Assembly (NCBI GenBank): GCA_963799395.1
Contig: CAWCWZ010000071.1
Span: forward strand, 1 to 64,000
DNA from: Bog-752 sp963799395
GTDB lineage: Bacteria > Actinomycetota > Thermoleophilia > UBA2241
Direction: 5' to 3'
DNA: 64,000 bases
Shown here: positions 18,098 to 25,986 of the stretch, piece by piece
How positions within the stretch are numbered: position 1 is the stretch's first letter
Layout: every line of letters begins with the position of its first letter
Made by a program: the position numbers and the translations under genes
Notes under the pieces: model-generated
Databases searched by the model: none
Told to the model about the DNA's origin: nothing
What the model saw: the letters and a program-made list of their open reading frames with translations, nothing else

Positions 18098-18580
18098 TCA
18101 CGTCTTCAGGACCTCTTTCTTGGAGCTGGGTGCGGCGCGGCGCTCGCCCGAGCTCGCCGCGCACGCCAGCGCGCACAGCCCACGGGTCAGCGCCTCGAGA
18201 TCGTCGTCGTCGAGGTCGGCAAGCCACGCCTCGAGGCTCTGCCGGCGCCCGTGGCGGAGCTCGCGGAGGAGCCTCTGCCCCGGCGCGGTGGCGCCCAGAA
18301 GGACGCGTCTGCGGTCGGCCGGGTCGCTCGTGCGCCCGACGTAGCCGCGGCGCACGAGCTGATCGACGAGCAGGCTGGCCGCGGATTCGCCGACCCCAAG
18401 CTCGCGGCCGACCTCGCACACCGAGATGCCCGAGTGTCCTTCGACGACGACAAGGGCCTTGAACTGCGCCATCGTCAGGTCGAGCTGCAGCAACGTCGGC
18501 AGGCTCAAGCGATGGAGACTTGCGTAGACGGTGTGCAGGTCGTCGGTGATGGTCTCGACGTGTGGGTCTCGATCGCTCAT
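18098..18580 (-). CDS. MarR family transcriptional regulator
   Basis: Winged-helix regulator of 160 aa. The DNA-binding part reads LTMAQFKALVVVEGHSGISV, CEVGRELGVGESAASLLVDQ (recognition helix) and LVRRGYVGRTSDPADRRRV (wing with the typical D-x-R-R-R). It is first in a two-gene unit with the DHA2 exporter and probably represses it, releasing on binding a ligand. A palindrome lying on its own -35 element (18677-18691) fits autoregulation. Confidence 0.88.
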   Translation of the reverse strand: MSDRDPHVETITDDLHTVYASLHRLSLPTLLQLDLTMAQFKALVVVEGHSGISVCEVGRELGVGESAASLLVDQLVRRGYVGRTSDPADRRRVLLGATAPGQRLLRELRHGRRQSLEAWLADLDDDDLEALTRGLCALACAASSGERRAAPSSKKEVLKT

Positions 18581-18651
18581 CTGTCCTTCGCCGGTTGGAG
18601 GCGGGCGGCCGCCCGGCAGGGGGCCGTCGGCGCCGGGAAGAGTCTCGACCC

Positions 18652-18691
18652 AGTGTAGCGGAGAAGCATCTAAGAAGCCAATCTAATTGGC
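18652..18691 (-). promoter_or_regulatory. marR promoter with palindromic operator
   Basis: On the minus strand -35 TTGGCT (18681-18676) and -10 TACACT (18657-18652) are 18 bases apart. The -35 lies within a perfect dyad GCCAAT-CTA-ATTGGC (18677-18691). A regulator bound there would block polymerase, as expected for MarR autorepression. Confidence 0.65.
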
Positions 18692-18712
18692 GAGTCGCAA
18701 TCAACCTGCCGG

Positions 18713-19686
18713 TCAGAGCGGCTCCGGCTCGGCGGCGGCGGCGACGGAGGCTTCGCCTTCGCCGCCGCCGAACACGACCACGAGCAGGCCGGCGCCGAGG
18801 ATCAGGGCACCGCCGAGCACCGTCCAGATGCTCGGCAGCTGACCGACCAGGAAGACCGCGTAGAGCGGCCCGGCGACCGGCTCGATGTAGCCCAGGATGG
18901 TGACCTGCTCGACGCGCACGCGGCGCGTGCCTTCGACCCAGAGGGTGTAGGGGACCGCCGTGCAGACGACGCCCATCACGGCGGCGGCGATCCAGGCGCG
19001 TCCGTCCAGCTGATACCCGGTGCTGCTCATCTGCCACAAGGCCAGCGGCGCCACCAGCAGCGTGTCGCCGGCGGCCTCCGCCGTGGAGATGGTGGACGAC
19101 GAGACGATCTTCGTGAGCCCTTTTACCGAGATCGTGTACGAGGCATAGCCGAAGCCCGTGAAGAGTGCGGCGAGCAGGCCGGCGAGCGTAAGCTTGACGC
19201 CCTCGCCGAGCAGGTCGGGGACGAGGATGACCGTCAGGCCGGCGAGGGCGAGGCCGAGCGCCGGCCAGACGACCGGTTCGCGCGGCGAATGAAAGACGCG
19301 AGGCGCGATGAGCGCCACCCAGAGCGGCATGAGGAAGAGCAGGAACATGGCAATGGCGACGCTGGTGTGAAGCACCGCGTAGAAGAACAGCAGGAGCGTG
19401 AGCGACGACATCGCCGACATGAGAACGAGCCGCCAGGCAGCGCCGGGGCGGCGCCACTCTGCGATCATCGGACGGCGCAAGAAGACGGCGCCGAGCGCCA
19501 GGGCGGCGAAGCCCATGCGCGCCATCAGGATGATCGCCGCCGGCGCGTGGGCCCGGCCACGAGAGGCGCGCTGCCGGCCATGCCGAGATAGGAGGCCAGG
19601 ACGATCGCGTAGCCCAGCGGGTCGCGGCGCGGCGCGGCGCCGGCGACCGGCGCCTCGGCGAGCGCCGCCCGGCGGCCGTCGCTCAT
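18713..19686 (-). CDS. EamA/DMT family transporter (one frameshift)
   Basis: Drug/metabolite-type permease, 10 helices in two repeats. From ATG 19686 (MSDGRRAALAEAP) the first helix reads YAIVLASYLGMAGSAPLVA. Near 19550 homology continues one frame over with RMGFAALALGAVFLRRP. The rest is colinear with EamA: LTLLLFFYAVLHTSVAIAMF, LGLALAGLTVILV, ISTAEAAGDTLL, PYTLWVEGTRRVRVEQVTIL, GYIEPVAGPLYAVFLVGQLP. Substrate unknown. It lies upstream of the marR operator on the same strand and is not obviously co-transcribed with it. Confidence 0.82.
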
Positions 19687-19915
19687 CGCGGCGGCCGCGG
19701 CGGTCGATCGTGAGGAGCCGGCCGGACGGAGAGCTGGTCGGTCGACTGAGTGCTCACAGCAGCGTTCAGCGTATCGACCGGGCCGCCCGTGCCTCGTCTC
19801 TCGTGCTGAGCGGGCTGTGAGTCCGCAGGAAGTCTCCGCGGGACGTCGCCGCACGCAGGAACGCGTCTCCCGCACTATGATGAAAAGACAGCCCGCAACA
19901 AGGAGCGAGACGGTT

Positions 19916-20827
19916 GTGACCGCGGCGATCCTCACCGATAAGCTGACCAAGAGCTACGGCAAGAGCCGCGGGATCGTGGCGCTCGACCTCGAGGTCCGCC
20001 CGGGCGAGGTGTTCGGCTTTCTCGGCCCCAACGGAGCGGGCAAGACGACCACGATCCGCGTGCTGCTCGACTTGATCCGGCCCACGACCGGCCGGGCGCT
20101 CGTCCTGGGCCGCGACAGCCATCGCGACACGCTGGCGATCCAGGCCCGCAGCGGCTATCTGCCGGGCGAGCTCAGCCTCTATCCCGGGCTCACCGGACGC
20201 GAGACGTTGCGTTACCTGGCCAACCTTCGGGGCGGCGTCGAGTGGGATCACGTGAGCGCGCTCGCCGAGCGGCTCGACTGCGATCTCGCGAGGAAGGTGT
20301 CCGACCTGTCCAGCGGCAACAAGCGCAAGCTCGGCCTCATCTCAGCCTTCATGCACCGCCCTGAGCTGCTCATCCTCGACGAGCCGACGTCCGGCCTCGA
20401 CCCGCTCGTGCAACACGAGTTCTACGCGCTCATCGACGAGGCTCGCGACGCCGAGCAGACCGTCTTCCTGTCGTCTCACGTGCTGCCCGAGGTGCAGCGC
20501 GTCTGCGACCGCGTGGCCTTCATCCGCGAGGGGGAGCTGATCGCCCTCGAGGACGTCTCCAGCCTCACGGGCAGGGCGGTGCGCGAGATCGAGGTCGTGT
20601 TCGCCCAGGCCGTGTCGCCGGCGGTCTTCGAGGGCGTCCCCGGCGTCACGCAGGTCTCGGTCGACGGCAAGGGCAGCGCGACGCTGCGCTTCACGGTCAC
20701 GGGGCCCGTCGATGCCGCCCTCAAGAAGATAAGCGAGTTCCCGGTGCTCGACCTCACCAGCCGCTTGCCCGACCTCGAGGACGTCTTCATGACCTTCTAC
20801 ACGGGAGGAGGCGACGATGCTGCGTAA
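19916..20827 (+). CDS. ABC-2 type exporter ATPase
   Basis: ATP-binding subunit of 303 aa in the DrrA/CcmA group that drives ABC-2 exporters. Walker A is GPNGAGKTTTIR, the signature LSSGNKRKLGLI, Walker B LLILDEPTSGLD, then the H-loop SSHVLPEVQ. A C-terminal domain of about 90 residues follows, as in drug/lipid exporters. GTG 19916 is chosen because AAGGAG lies upstream and the protein then starts at the normal first strand. Its last 11 bases overlap the permease start. Confidence 0.9.
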   Translation: MTAAILTDKLTKSYGKSRGIVALDLEVRPGEVFGFLGPNGAGKTTTIRVLLDLIRPTTGRALVLGRDSHRDTLAIQARSGYLPGELSLYPGLTGRETLRYLANLRGGVEWDHVSALAERLDCDLARKVSDLSSGNKRKLGLISAFMHRPELLILDEPTSGLDPLVQHEFYALIDEARDAEQTVFLSSHVLPEVQRVCDRVAFIREGELIALEDVSSLTGRAVREIEVVFAQAVSPAVFEGVPGVTQVSVDGKGSATLRFTVTGPVDAALKKISEFPVLDLTSRLPDLEDVFMTFYTGGGDDAA

Positions 20828-21621
20828 CGCCTTCTTCAAGAGCCTGCGCGATCAGGCGCGGCCCCTGGTCATGTGGGTGATCGGCGTGGCGTTCTACGTC
20901 GCCCTGCTGATCTCGATCTACCCGAGCATCAGACACAGCGCCGGTCAGCTGCAGGGCTACGTCCACAGCCTGCCGTCGGCGGTGCGCGCCGCCTTTCTGG
21001 GACCCGGCGGCGACTTCTCGTCGCCGGTGGGCTACGTGAACGTGGAGCTGCTCTCCTGGCTGGCGCCCATCGTGTTCATCGCCTTCGCCGTCTCGATCGC
21101 CGCCCGTGCGCTGGCCGGCGAGGAGGAGAACGGCACGCTCAGCCTGGTGCTGGCCCATACGGTCGGCCGCCGCCGGCTGGTGCTGCAGAAGTTCGCGGCC
21201 ATGATCGTGATCGTCGCGGTCCTCGGGCTGGCCTTCTGGCTCGCGCTGCTCGTCGCCACCGCGATCGCCGGTACGCCCGTGGGCGCGGGCGTCCTCGCAG
21301 AAGCCCTGCTGCGCCTGACGCTGCTGGGCCTCGCGGTCGGCAGCGTCACCTTCGCCGTGGGCGGCGCCAGCGGGGCGGCGGCAGACCGGCATCGCCGCCG
21401 GCGCCGCCGTGGGCGTGGCGATGTACCTGCTGAACACGCTGGCGCAGATGAACTCCGCCATCCGGCCCTTCCGGTTCCTCTCGCTGTTCCACTACTCGGG
21501 CGGCGCCTCGCCCCTGGGGCAGGGTCTCGACGCCGTCGGCGTGGCGGTCCTGCTCGGCACGTCGGCGGCGCTGCTCGTGGCGGCGCTCGTGCTGTTCGAG
21601 CGCCGCGACATCCGCGTGTGA
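20817..21621 (+). CDS. ABC-2 type exporter permease (one frameshift)
   Basis: Membrane subunit paired with the ATPase upstream (11-base overlap, so translationally coupled). It starts MLRNAFFKSLRDQ with six predicted helices, and contains AGEEENGTLSLVLAHTVGR, the conserved cytoplasmic helix of ABC-2 permeases. Near 21375 coding moves by one base: GGASGAA passes to QTGIAAGAAVGVAMYLLNTL, and the end ALLVAALVLFERRDIRV is typical. The exported compound is unknown. Confidence 0.85.
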
Positions 21622-21933
21622 CGGCGGCTCACGGCGTGCGGGCGAGGTTCCCGGAGGTCCGTCCTGGGAACTAGAGAGCGTCCGCTTTGTGTTCGACCCG
21701 GGAGGGTCTGATGACGTCGACGGCCCACGCGGCCCCACCCAGCGACAGACACGGGCTCGCCCGAGGCGCGGCGGCCCTGCTCTTTCGTATCTCCTTGCTG
21801 TCGTACTTCAGCCCGGTCCATCACGGCTGGTCGAGGCGGGCGGTGGTGACCGCCTCGTTGCTGTCGAGAAGACGAGGACATTCCCGTTAGACTGACTCGA
21901 GTTCGAAGCGTTCACGCAAGGAGGGCACGGGCT
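21622..21933. other. gap of about 310 bases with one doubtful small ORF
   Basis: No gene is convincing. A 59-codon plus-strand frame at 21711-21890 (MTSTAHAAPPSDRHGL...) has a fair site (GGGAGG, 5 bases away) but no recognisable family and an Arg-rich end. TAGACT at about 21888 could be a -10 for the metallophosphoesterase gene. Confidence 0.3.
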
Positions 21934-23376
21934 GTGGCCGGCCAGGTCCGCTACATCGTCCTCTCGGACCTGCACCTCGGGGCCGAGAACAGCATCCTTA
22001 CGCGCCTGCGGGCAGGCACGACGCTGGCCGACTCGCACGACCCGAGCCCGGTCCTGACCGCGCTCGTCGACTGCCTGCGCGTCGTCTCCTCGGCCGACGA
22101 CGGCGGTGAGCTTCCGACCATGATCGTCGCCGGCGACCTCATCGAGCTGGCCCTGGCCTCACCGGCCTTGAGTCTGCCGGTGGTGGCGCTGTTCGCCGAG
22201 GCGCTCGCCGGCGGCGATGAGCCGGTCGTGCGCAACGAAGCCGTCTTCGTGCCCGGCAACCACGACCACCACATCTGGGAGCTCAGCCGGGAGGAGGCGG
22301 CCCGCGACTTTCTGCGCGCCGGCACACCCCGCGGCCAGGAGCCGGCGACCTGGCACACCTCGTCGATGTTCCTCTCACAGCCGCCCCACTACACCGCGCC
22401 GCTGCTCGAAGACGCGGTGCACTACCTGCGCCACACCAACCGCGCCGACGTGCGCGTCGTGTACCCCGACCTGGCTCTGGTCTCAGACGACGGCGCGCGC
22501 GCCGTGCTCGTGACACACGGCCACTACATGGAGCGCGTCGGTACGCTCTTCTCGGCCATGGCCCGCATGGCTGACCCGTCGACTCCGCCGCTCGACGACG
22601 TCGATACGATCGAACGCGAGAACTGGGCCTGGGTCGACTTCTTCTGGGGGTCCATGGGTCGTTCCACCAGGACCGGGGCCCTGATCGAGAAGCTCTACGA
22701 TTCGATGCAGGACCCCCGGGCCGTCCAGGCCATGCTCGGCGGCCTCGCCATGAGCGTCACCAGGCGACAGAGCCCCCTGCTTGCCAAGATCGAAAGCTGG
22801 GGCATCCGCCGCGTGATCGGACGCATCGTGGCCGGCAAGCTGCACGAGCGCGAGCGCAACCAGACCGACGAGGTCCTGGGCGAGGGTTCGCGCCGCGGCT
22901 TGACGGAGTACCTCGCGGCGATGCGCCACACCTTCGCCCGGCAGTGGGATCGGCCGCTGCCCGGCGACGTGACCGTGGTGGTCGGCCACACGCACAAGCC
23001 CTTCAGCCAGTGGTGGGACGACCCCGGCTGGCCCGGGGGAGGCATGCGCGTCTTCAACACCGGCGGCTGGGTGGTCGACCACGTGGCGCCGCAACCGCTC
23101 ATGGGCGCCGCCGTCGTGCTCGTGAGCGACGACCTCGATGTCGTCTCGCTGCGCATCTGCCAGCAGGTCGGCACGCCGTCGTCGTGGGCGATCGCGGTCG
23201 AGACGGTGAAGCCGACGCCCGGCGGCGAGGCCTTCGCGGAGCACATCAGGAGCCTCGTGCAACCCGACGCCGCCCCATGGTCGACCTTTGCGGTCGCGGT
23301 CGACGGGCTCGTGAGTGAGCGCCGGGAGACCATGCGGGAGATCCTCGAGGGCGATCTCGCGCTGCTGCGAGAGTAG
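21934..23376 (+). CDS. calcineurin-like metallophosphoesterase
   Basis: Cytosolic binuclear-metal phosphoesterase of 480 aa. The five metal motifs are in order: SDLHLG (D12, H14), GDLIEL, GNHDHH, VTHGHY and VGHTHKP. The insert between the third and fourth motifs and the C-terminal domain make it longer than simple family members. GTG 21934 is preceded by AAGGAGG. The substrate cannot be told; related proteins act on nucleotides or phospholipid headgroups. It converges on the RsbW-like gene across a GC hairpin. Confidence 0.85.
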   Translation: MAGQVRYIVLSDLHLGAENSILTRLRAGTTLADSHDPSPVLTALVDCLRVVSSADDGGELPTMIVAGDLIELALASPALSLPVVALFAEALAGGDEPVVRNEAVFVPGNHDHHIWELSREEAARDFLRAGTPRGQEPATWHTSSMFLSQPPHYTAPLLEDAVHYLRHTNRADVRVVYPDLALVSDDGARAVLVTHGHYMERVGTLFSAMARMADPSTPPLDDVDTIERENWAWVDFFWGSMGRSTRTGALIEKLYDSMQDPRAVQAMLGGLAMSVTRRQSPLLAKIESWGIRRVIGRIVAGKLHERERNQTDEVLGEGSRRGLTEYLAAMRHTFARQWDRPLPGDVTVVVGHTHKPFSQWWDDPGWPGGGMRVFNTGGWVVDHVAPQPLMGAAVVLVSDDLDVVSLRICQQVGTPSSWAIAVETVKPTPGGEAFAEHIRSLVQPDAAPWSTFAVAVDGLVSERRETMREILEGDLALLRE

Positions 23377-23384
23377 GCGGGACC

Positions 23385-23417
23385 CCGGGCCGGGGCGCCA
23401 TGCCGCACCCGGCCCGG
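23385..23417. terminator. GC hairpin between converging genes
   Basis: CCGGGCCGGG (23385-23394) pairs with 23408-23417 around a 13-base loop, between the metallophosphoesterase stop and the RsbW-like stop. Confidence 0.5.
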
Positions 23418-23424
23418 CGCGCGG

Positions 23425-23874
23425 CTATTCGACAGCCTTGAATATCCTCACGAGCGTCCCCTGCCGCCGCTGCACGACCTCGAGCTGGTCGGCCAGCGCG
23501 GCGACGATGAAGAGTCCGCGCCCGCTGCCCTCCACGAGCAGCGGCGGCCAGGTCGCCTTCACAGCCTCGAAGTCGAACCCACGGCCCCTGTCGGCGACCT
23601 CGATCGTGATGGTGCCTTTGAGGTAGCTGACCGAGACGTCGCAGTCGCAACCGGCGCCGGCGGCGCCGTGCTGGCAGGCGTTGTTGCAGGCTTCCTGGGT
23701 GGCGAGAACGAGGGCCTTCGACATCTTGACCGGGACTCCCCGCTCCGCGAAGAACAAGCGAAGCTCGCCGCGAAACTCCTGGAACGAATGGACACGGCGA
23801 CGCCGCCAGAACGATGGTGGATCCGACAAAGGTCCCTCCGCATACTTGCTGCTCACGCCGCGGCTCCCCGCCAC
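23425..23874 (-). CDS. RsbW-like histidine-kinase-fold ATP-binding protein
   Basis: GHKL-fold ATPase of the HATPase_c_2 (anti-sigma factor/serine kinase) group, about 149 aa. The N box is ATQEACNNACQHG, the G1 box ADRGRGFD and the G2 box GSGRGLFIV. Such proteins phosphorylate anti-anti-sigma factors and bind sigma-B-like factors. Neither partner is encoded nearby, so the target is unknown. The start is unsure: several GTG codons precede the domain, which begins around RRRRVHSFQEF. Confidence 0.75.
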   Translation of the reverse strand: MAGSRGVSSKYAEGPLSDPPSFWRRRRVHSFQEFRGELRLFFAERGVPVKMSKALVLATQEACNNACQHGAAGAGCDCDVSVSYLKGTITIEVADRGRGFDFEAVKATWPPLLVEGSGRGLFIVAALADQLEVVQRRQGTLVRIFKAVE

Positions 23875-23993
23875 GCACGCTGGTCGCGAACCGGGGGGCT
23901 CGGTGTCTTTCTCCTGTCATCGCAGTTGTTACCGGCCGCCCTGAAGAACGCCTGAGCGTCGCCTGTGATTCTTCTGTGAGCTGTGGCGGCGTC

Positions 23994-24278
23994 GTGGAAG
24001 CCACGGCGACCACCGGCCCCTTCCTTCTGCTGCCGTGGGCGGGACGGATGTTCGGTGACTTTGGAGCCGCGGAGAACGTCTTCCTCGTGGCCGCGTGTCT
24101 GCTGGCGGTCGCGCTGATCGCCGTCGGCTGGATGTGGCGCCGGCCGGTAGGGCGGACATCGTTCAGCTGTGGCTCACCACATGCCGGTGGCAAAGCACCA
24201 GAGGGGCGCCGCGACCGCGAGAACGGGGACGAGAACGACGATGAAGAGCGCCAGGGGCCGATGCCACGGCGACGGTGA
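23994..24278 (+). CDS. possible small membrane protein
   Basis: A frame with two hydrophobic stretches, PFLLLPWAGRMFGDFG and NVFLVAACLLAVALIAVGWM, then basic residues. Starts could be GTG 23994 or ATG 24048; neither has a clear ribosome site. No family is recognised, and the charged tail overlaps an opposite-strand small ORF. Low support. Confidence 0.25.
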   Translation: MEATATTGPFLLLPWAGRMFGDFGAAENVFLVAACLLAVALIAVGWMWRRPVGRTSFSCGSPHAGGKAPEGRRDRENGDENDDEERQGPMPRRR

Positions 24279-24284
24279 CAGCAT
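24174..24284 (-). CDS. possible 36-aa membrane peptide
   Basis: ATG 24284 has GGGAGG 6 bases upstream. The product is one hydrophobic helix (LALFIVVLVPVLAVAAPLW) with a short N-terminal basic part and ends CFATGMW. Single-helix proteins of this size exist as subunits or regulators, but there is no homology or operon partner to support this one. Confidence 0.35.
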   Translation of the reverse strand: MLSPSPWHRPLALFIVVLVPVLAVAAPLWCFATGMW

Positions 24285-24701
24285 GGAGCGCCTCCCGCGG
24301 GGGAGTGGTTGGTCGAGCCCTCTCATTGTAGCCGCTTGCCGCCCGACCGGACCGGGTTTCGGTGCCAGCGCAACGGCCCGCACGGCGAGGTGCGTCTCGG
24401 GTGGTTCACATTCTCGGCCGTGACGCGCACGGGTGTCCGGTCGCTCTCGTGGTCGCCCATGCCGAGTCCTCCCGCCGTCAAGGTCGCCTCCGTGCCGTCC
24501 CTATGATCCCAGTGGTTCCCGTCCGCGGGCGCCCCTGAACAGACATGCGCGTCTCCCGCGGGCGATCGCCCTGGGGTGACGCCGGTCGACAGGCCTGTGC
24601 CCGTGGGTCGAACCTGCTCACGGTGTAGAGAGCGCGGTACGTCCGGGCAAGCTGCTGTCGCGGAAGTCCCGTCGAGACACCATGGCAAAGGAGAGGTTCC
24701 C
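24285..24701. other. intergenic stretch without a recognised gene
   Basis: About 417 bases before the VOC gene. Open frames here are Arg/Pro/Thr-rich without ribosome sites or family motifs. No tRNA, repeat or strong hairpin was seen. Confidence 0.5.
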
Positions 24702-25103
24702 ATGGACAACAGAGTCGTCTGGGCCGACATCCCGGTGACCGATCTGGACCGCGCCATGAAGTTCTACGGCGCCGTCCTGCAGAAGAAGTTCCAGCGGGTC
24801 GAAGGCATGGAGGGGATCGGGATCGAGGCTCCCCCCGAGCAGCCGCCTTCCCCGGATGAGCCGCCGTCGTTTCCGGTGAGCTTCGACCTCGCGGTCGGCG
24901 AGAACCAGAAGCCGAGCACCGACGGCTGCACGATCTACCTGAACAGCTGGGGCGATCCCGAGGGCATGATCGAGCGCGCCGTCGCGGCCGGCGGCAAGCT
25001 GCTGATGCCGGTCACCGACATGGGCCAGATGGTCGGCAGCATCGGCTTCTTCCTGGATTCGGAGGGCAACCGCATCGGCGTGCACAAGCCGCCGCAGATG
25101 TAA
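24702..25103 (+). CDS. VOC (glyoxalase/bleomycin resistance) family protein
   Basis: Protein of 133 aa with the paired beta-alpha-beta-beta-beta modules of the vicinal oxygen chelate family. The N-terminal module reads VVWADIPVTDLDRAMKFYGA and the C-terminal one GSIGFFLDSEGNRIGVHKPP, the usual FxDPxGNxIGLH-like end. ATG 24702 has AAGGAGAGG 5 bases upstream. The reaction is unknown; many such proteins are uncharacterised. A strong terminator follows. Confidence 0.88.
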   Translation: MDNRVVWADIPVTDLDRAMKFYGAVLQKKFQRVEGMEGIGIEAPPEQPPSPDEPPSFPVSFDLAVGENQKPSTDGCTIYLNSWGDPEGMIERAVAAGGKLLMPVTDMGQMVGSIGFFLDSEGNRIGVHKPPQM

Positions 25104-25134
25104 GGGAGCGCCCGCAGGCTCACGTGCGCACGGT

Positions 25135-25171
25135 GGGGCGGCGGGGCGGCGCACCGCCGCCCCGCCGCCCC
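25135..25171 (+). terminator. rho-independent-type terminator
   Basis: A 17-bp perfect GC stem (25135-25151 with 25155-25171), loop CAC, followed within a few bases by TCTTT. It ends the VOC transcript. Confidence 0.8.
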
Positions 25172-25214
25172 GCCGTCTTTGCCCGCGACGGCGGCGCGAA
25201 GGTAAGGTCTGATC

Positions 25215-25877
25215 ATGGGCTTGCTCCTCCTCGAGATCGTTCCCGTGGCCGTCGGCATCGCGGTCAATCCGGTGCCCATCATCGCGGCGCTCGTCATGGT
25301 CGGGACGCGGCGTCCCGTCGCCAACGGGAGCGCCTTCATGACCGCTCTGATCGTCGTCATGGCGCTCTTCGGCGGCGTCGTGCTTGTTCTCGTACCCCCG
25401 AGCTCCCTGGCCGGCAGCGGGTCTGCCGAGGACTACATCGCCGTCGCCTGGCTTGTCATCGGGCTCGGGTTTCTGGCCGCTTTCTTCGTCCTTGCGCTGC
25501 GCCGGCCGGCGCCGGGGCGCGGCGACAGGGAGCCGCGCTGGATGGCCCTGATCGAGCGCCTGGGTCCCGCCGGCGCCGCGGTCGTGGGCATCCTCCTCGT
25601 GAACTACGAGATGCAGGCTCCGGCGCTGGCCGACATCCTCCATGCCCGGGTGAGCCTCGTCGAGGCGTTCGTGACGCTGGCCGTGTTCATCGCCATCGCC
25701 GCGTCGACGCCGGCGGTCCCCGTGATCCTGTCGATCGCCGCGCCGGATCGGGTGGCCGGCGCCGTGGGGCCGGTGAAGAGGTGGCTGACCGCCCACAACC
25801 GGCAGATCCTGCTCGTCGTCTTCGGTGTGGTCGGCGCGATCTACACGGGCAAGGGCCTGGTGGCCGTCATCCACTGA
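25215..25877 (+). CDS. GAP family (SfLAP-like) membrane protein
   Basis: Six-helix membrane protein of 220 aa resembling the GAP/sulfolipid-1-addressing protein family of actinobacteria, which assists export of cell-envelope lipids in mycobacteria. It starts LLLEIVPVAVGIAVNPVPII and has later segments with VNYEMQAPALADILHA and STPAVPVILSIAAPDR, ending in YTGKGLVAVIH. The NPVP motif in helix 1 is typical. The cargo here is unknown. Confidence 0.75.
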   Translation: MGLLLLEIVPVAVGIAVNPVPIIAALVMVGTRRPVANGSAFMTALIVVMALFGGVVLVLVPPSSLAGSGSAEDYIAVAWLVIGLGFLAAFFVLALRRPAPGRGDREPRWMALIERLGPAGAAVVGILLVNYEMQAPALADILHARVSLVEAFVTLAVFIAIAASTPAVPVILSIAAPDRVAGAVGPVKRWLTAHNRQILLVVFGVVGAIYTGKGLVAVIH

Positions 25878-25944
25878 GCCGGGTCACGGCGCGAGGGCCG
25901 ACGGCCTCGGGGTCGGCGGGGACCGCGACACGATACACTCTCGC

Positions 25945-25986
25945 ATGATGCACGATCTCTCACGACGCGGTCTCGGCCTCTCATGA
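25945..25986 (+). CDS. leaderless 13-codon ORF coupled to the MFS gene
   Basis: TACACT (25934-25939) is a -10-like element whose start point would fall on ATG 25945. From there the frame encodes MMHDLSRRGLGLS and stops at TGA 25984-25986, which overlaps the ATG of the MFS gene as ATGA. A leaderless leader peptide that couples translation of the exporter is possible. There is no Shine-Dalgarno before the MFS start, which fits coupling. Confidence 0.4.
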   Translation: MMHDLSRRGLGLS

